Positions 3,597 to 5,694 of a stretch of 5,694 bases of DNA are shown here, one piece after another; position 1 is the stretch's first letter, and each line of letters starts with the position of its first letter. The stretch comes from Acidobacteriota bacterium. GTDB taxonomy: Bacteria; Acidobacteriota; Blastocatellia; Pyrinomonadales; Pyrinomonadaceae. The stretch covers positions 1 to 5,694 of the forward strand of contig JACCVS010000387.1 in assembly GCA_013698055.1 (NCBI GenBank), written 5' to 3'. Below the pieces are notes generated by a model. That model saw nothing but the letters and a program-made list of their open reading frames with translations. It ran no database searches and was not told the DNA's origin. A program made the translations under genes and the position numbers.

Positions 3597-5694
3597 ATGC
3601 GACGCCGTAGCTGGTTCTTCGTTTTTCTCTGCCTCTTGACGGCCTCCCTGCTCTTCTCTCGATTGACAACTGCCAGCGCGACTTTGCGCGTTGACGAAGC
3701 GGCGACGAGGTTTCTGCTGGAAGAGAGGCGAACCGGCGCTTCGCTCGTCATCGAAAACTCTACGGGGAGCGAAGTTCCGGCGCGTGTTAGGGTCGAGCTA
3801 ATTGATCCGCAGGGACGCATCCGGGCAAGCTCCGAGCGCGACGAGATTATCAAAGAAGGCATAGCGCCTCATTTTATCCCACTGGCTTTTCAATTCTCCG
3901 CCCTCAACGACACGGAGCGAAAGCAATTTCTCTGGTATCGCCTGCGCTACCATGTAGCGCCGAAGGATTCCTCAAGCGCGGCGGAGAACAGGCGCTCCGG
4001 CATCATCTCGCTCTCAAACATTACGCCGGACATCTTCGAGATACGCATCATTGCTTCCGAATACGGACGCGAGGGCGCTCGTTACGTTGCGCGCCTGCGC
4101 GCCGCGCATCCCATCACGGGACAACCAATCGAAGGCGTGCGCGTTGAAGCTCAGGTCAAGATAGAAGAGGACGAGAAGCAGCCCGTCATTCTCAAAGCCT
4201 CCGGCACAACTGGCATGGACGGCTACTGCGCGCTGAATTTCGATCTGCCTCGCGGAATCACCACCGATGGGGCTGACATCAAAGTCACGGCGCGGCGCGG
4301 CCAGATAATTCAGGAAGCCAACGACACGATTCACTTTGACAACCTCTCACGCATCTTCATCAGCACTGACAAGCCTCTCTACCAACCCGGACAGACGCTT
4401 CATGCGCGCGCGCTCCATTTCAGTTCCTCGATGCGGGCGATGGCGGACGCGGAGATGCCCTTTAAGATCACAGACCCGGAAGGGACAGTTGTTTTTCGCG
4501 CCCAGCTTAAGACTTCGCGCTTCGGCGCGGCGGCAGCCGACTGGGTGATACCGGAGAACACGCGGCTCGGCGAATACACAATCTCATTCGGCAGAGAGGA
4601 TTCTTCATACGCTTTCTACAGAGTCAAGATCAGCCGTTATGATTTGCCGAATTTCATGGCAACCGTTAAGTCAGACCGCTCTTTTTACCTGCCGGGACAG
4701 AAGGCCGAGGTCGAGGTTCGCGCCACTTATCTCTTCGGTCAGCCGGTCAAACGTGGCCGCGTTCGCGTCGTGCTTGAGACAGAACGCGAGTGGAACTATC
4801 GCGAGCAGAAATGGGAGATGAAAGAGGAAGAAAAGTATGAGGGCGAGACGGACGCTGAAGGTCGCTTCATCGCTCACGTCAATTTAGAGAAAACGCATGA
4901 AGCCTTGAAGGATTCAGACTGGTCTCGCTTCAAAGATGCGACTTACGCGGCTTATTTCACAGACATCTCTACGGGACGAACCGAGCAGCGGCGTTTTGAT
5001 TTGCGCGTGACGAAAGAGCCGATTCACGTTTACGTGAGCGGCGACGAATACAATCAGAGTTCCGGGCTGCCGCTTGAGTTTTACGTCTCGACCTTTTACC
5101 CCGACGGAACACCAGCGCAGTGTGAAGTCTTCATCACCAAAGGCTCTGAAGGTGATGAGGATTTGAAGATAGCGCCGAACCGCACAGGCGGGCGACGAGT
5201 CGCGGGGCTGACGACTAATGCTTACGGGCTGGCTAAAATAAGCAACTTACGATTTCCGCTGAACGAAGCGGGCGATAGGGTTTACCTGCGCTTCGCTGCC
5301 CGCGACACGCGAGGCTCGACCGGACACGTCAACGAAGATTTCTCTTACCAGAAGAAACCTGCGATTCGCGTCAGGACTGGCAAATCTCTTTACAGCGAGC
5401 GAGAACCTCTAAGCGTCAAGCTCGTCTCGACCGAGAAGGATACAAACGTCATCGTCGATGTCTCGAAAGACATGCAGGTCTTACATTCACGGATGGTGCG
5501 TTTGCGCGACGGGCAGGCTTCGCTTGAGATTCCCTATGACGACCGATTCAAGAACGAAGTGGCCGTACTGGCCTATGCCGACATCACGGCGCGAGATTAC
5601 GTGCGCGATAGCCACACAGTCCTTTACCCGCGCGATCAGGATTTGAAACTTGAGGTGCGTCCCGGCAAGGAGACTTATCGCCCGGGCGAGGAAG
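3597..5694 (+). CDS. Secreted alpha-2-macroglobulin-like (MG2/A2M_N) protein, N-terminal 699 residues, open to the window edge
   Basis: Bacterial alpha-2-macroglobulins are large extracytoplasmic proteins thought to trap attacking proteases; other MG-domain proteins have unknown roles. The frame is open for 699 codons with no stop. Residues 1-28 form a signal peptide: MRRR, a hydrophobic core to about 20 and TASA as a likely signal peptidase I site. There is no lipobox, unlike the E. coli lipoprotein YfhM. Residues 29-145 are an unassigned beta-rich region. A first sandwich spans about 146-246. MG2 spans about 250-346 and opens with IFISTDKPLYQPGQ (253-266). MG3 begins at DLPNF (349-353) with DRSFYLPGQK (360-369) and FGQPVKRGRV (380-389). 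Further modules span about 474-585 and 586-680, and another opens with GKETYRPGEE (690-699). Any bait region, CxEQ thioester and receptor-type domain would lie downstream. An AGGAG site sits 7 nt before the ATG. Confidence 0.9.
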   Translation, partial: MRRRSWFFVFLCLLTASLLFSRLTTASATLRVDEAATRFLLEERRTGASLVIENSTGSEVPARVRVELIDPQGRIRASSERDEIIKEGIAPHFIPLAFQFSALNDTERKQFLWYRLRYHVAPKDSSSAAENRRSGIISLSNITPDIFEIRIIASEYGREGARYVARLRAAHPITGQPIEGVRVEAQVKIEEDEKQPVILKASGTTGMDGYCALNFDLPRGITTDGADIKVTARRGQIIQEANDTIHFDNLSRIFISTDKPLYQPGQTLHARALHFSSSMRAMADAEMPFKITDPEGTVVFRAQLKTSRFGAAAADWVIPENTRLGEYTISFGREDSSYAFYRVKISRYDLPNFMATVKSDRSFYLPGQKAEVEVRATYLFGQPVKRGRVRVVLETEREWNYREQKWEMKEEEKYEGETDAEGRFIAHVNLEKTHEALKDSDWSRFKDATYAAYFTDISTGRTEQRRFDLRVTKEPIHVYVSGDEYNQSSGLPLEFYVSTFYPDGTPAQCEVFITKGSEGDEDLKIAPNRTGGRRVAGLTTNAYGLAKISNLRFPLNEAGDRVYLRFAARDTRGSTGHVNEDFSYQKKPAIRVRTGKSLYSEREPLSVKLVSTEKDTNVIVDVSKDMQVLHSRMVRLRDGQASLEIPYDDRFKNEVAVLAYADITARDYVRDSHTVLYPRDQDLKLEVRPGKETYRPGEE

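Noticed and set aside
3518..3862. Minus-strand open frame of 114 codons over the start of the macroglobulin-like gene
   Set aside because: It overlaps the signal peptide and first domain of a strong plus-strand gene and has a Ser/Arg-rich translation typical of antisense frames.
4014..4877. Several open frames on both strands inside the macroglobulin-like gene
   Set aside because: All lie within the continuous 699-codon frame, whose MG motifs are clear.

Overview
The window looks like an ordinary chromosomal segment of a mid-GC (roughly 55 %) bacterium. It carries housekeeping genes and no phage, transposon, plasmid or CRISPR signature. The long secreted macroglobulin-type protein together with the general protein style suggests an Acidobacteria-like soil lineage (for example Blastocatellia). 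That placement is an impression from sequence style, not a demonstrated assignment.

Layout, left to right. (1) Positions 1-1262, minus strand: a two-gene unit. yihY, encoding an inner-membrane YihY/BrkB protein, reads first and overlaps by 8 nt the GTG start of psuG, encoding pseudouridine-5'-phosphate glycosidase. psuG leaves the window after 101 codons. (2) Positions 1402-1703, plus strand: a complete small tRNA transcription unit. It has a near-consensus promoter, tRNA-Val(TAC), tRNA-Asp(GTC), both with encoded CCA, and a strong Rho-independent terminator. (3) Positions 1703-2947, plus strand: a two-gene operon of a MarR-family regulator and a LysE/RhtB-family exporter. A 20-bp near-palindrome just upstream of marR is a good candidate for its autoregulatory operator. 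The natural reading is a ligand- or stress-responsive repressor controlling an amino-acid or metabolite efflux permease. (4) Positions 2948-3268: a short module not explained by known families. Two interleaved inverted repeats (pseudoknot topology) are followed by a strong Shine-Dalgarno, an unrecognised 58-codon open frame and a compact terminator 18 nt after its stop. (5) Positions 3269-3596: a non-coding gap of about 330 bp containing one long imperfect hairpin. (6) Positions 3597-5694, plus strand: the first 699 codons of a large secreted alpha-2-macroglobulin-like protein with a signal peptide and serial MG-type modules. It is open to the window edge, so any thioester region lies outside.

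No new multi-gene system is evident. The parts most worth following up are the structured leader with its 58-aa small ORF, the candidate MarR operator, and the architecture and 5' hairpin of the macroglobulin gene.
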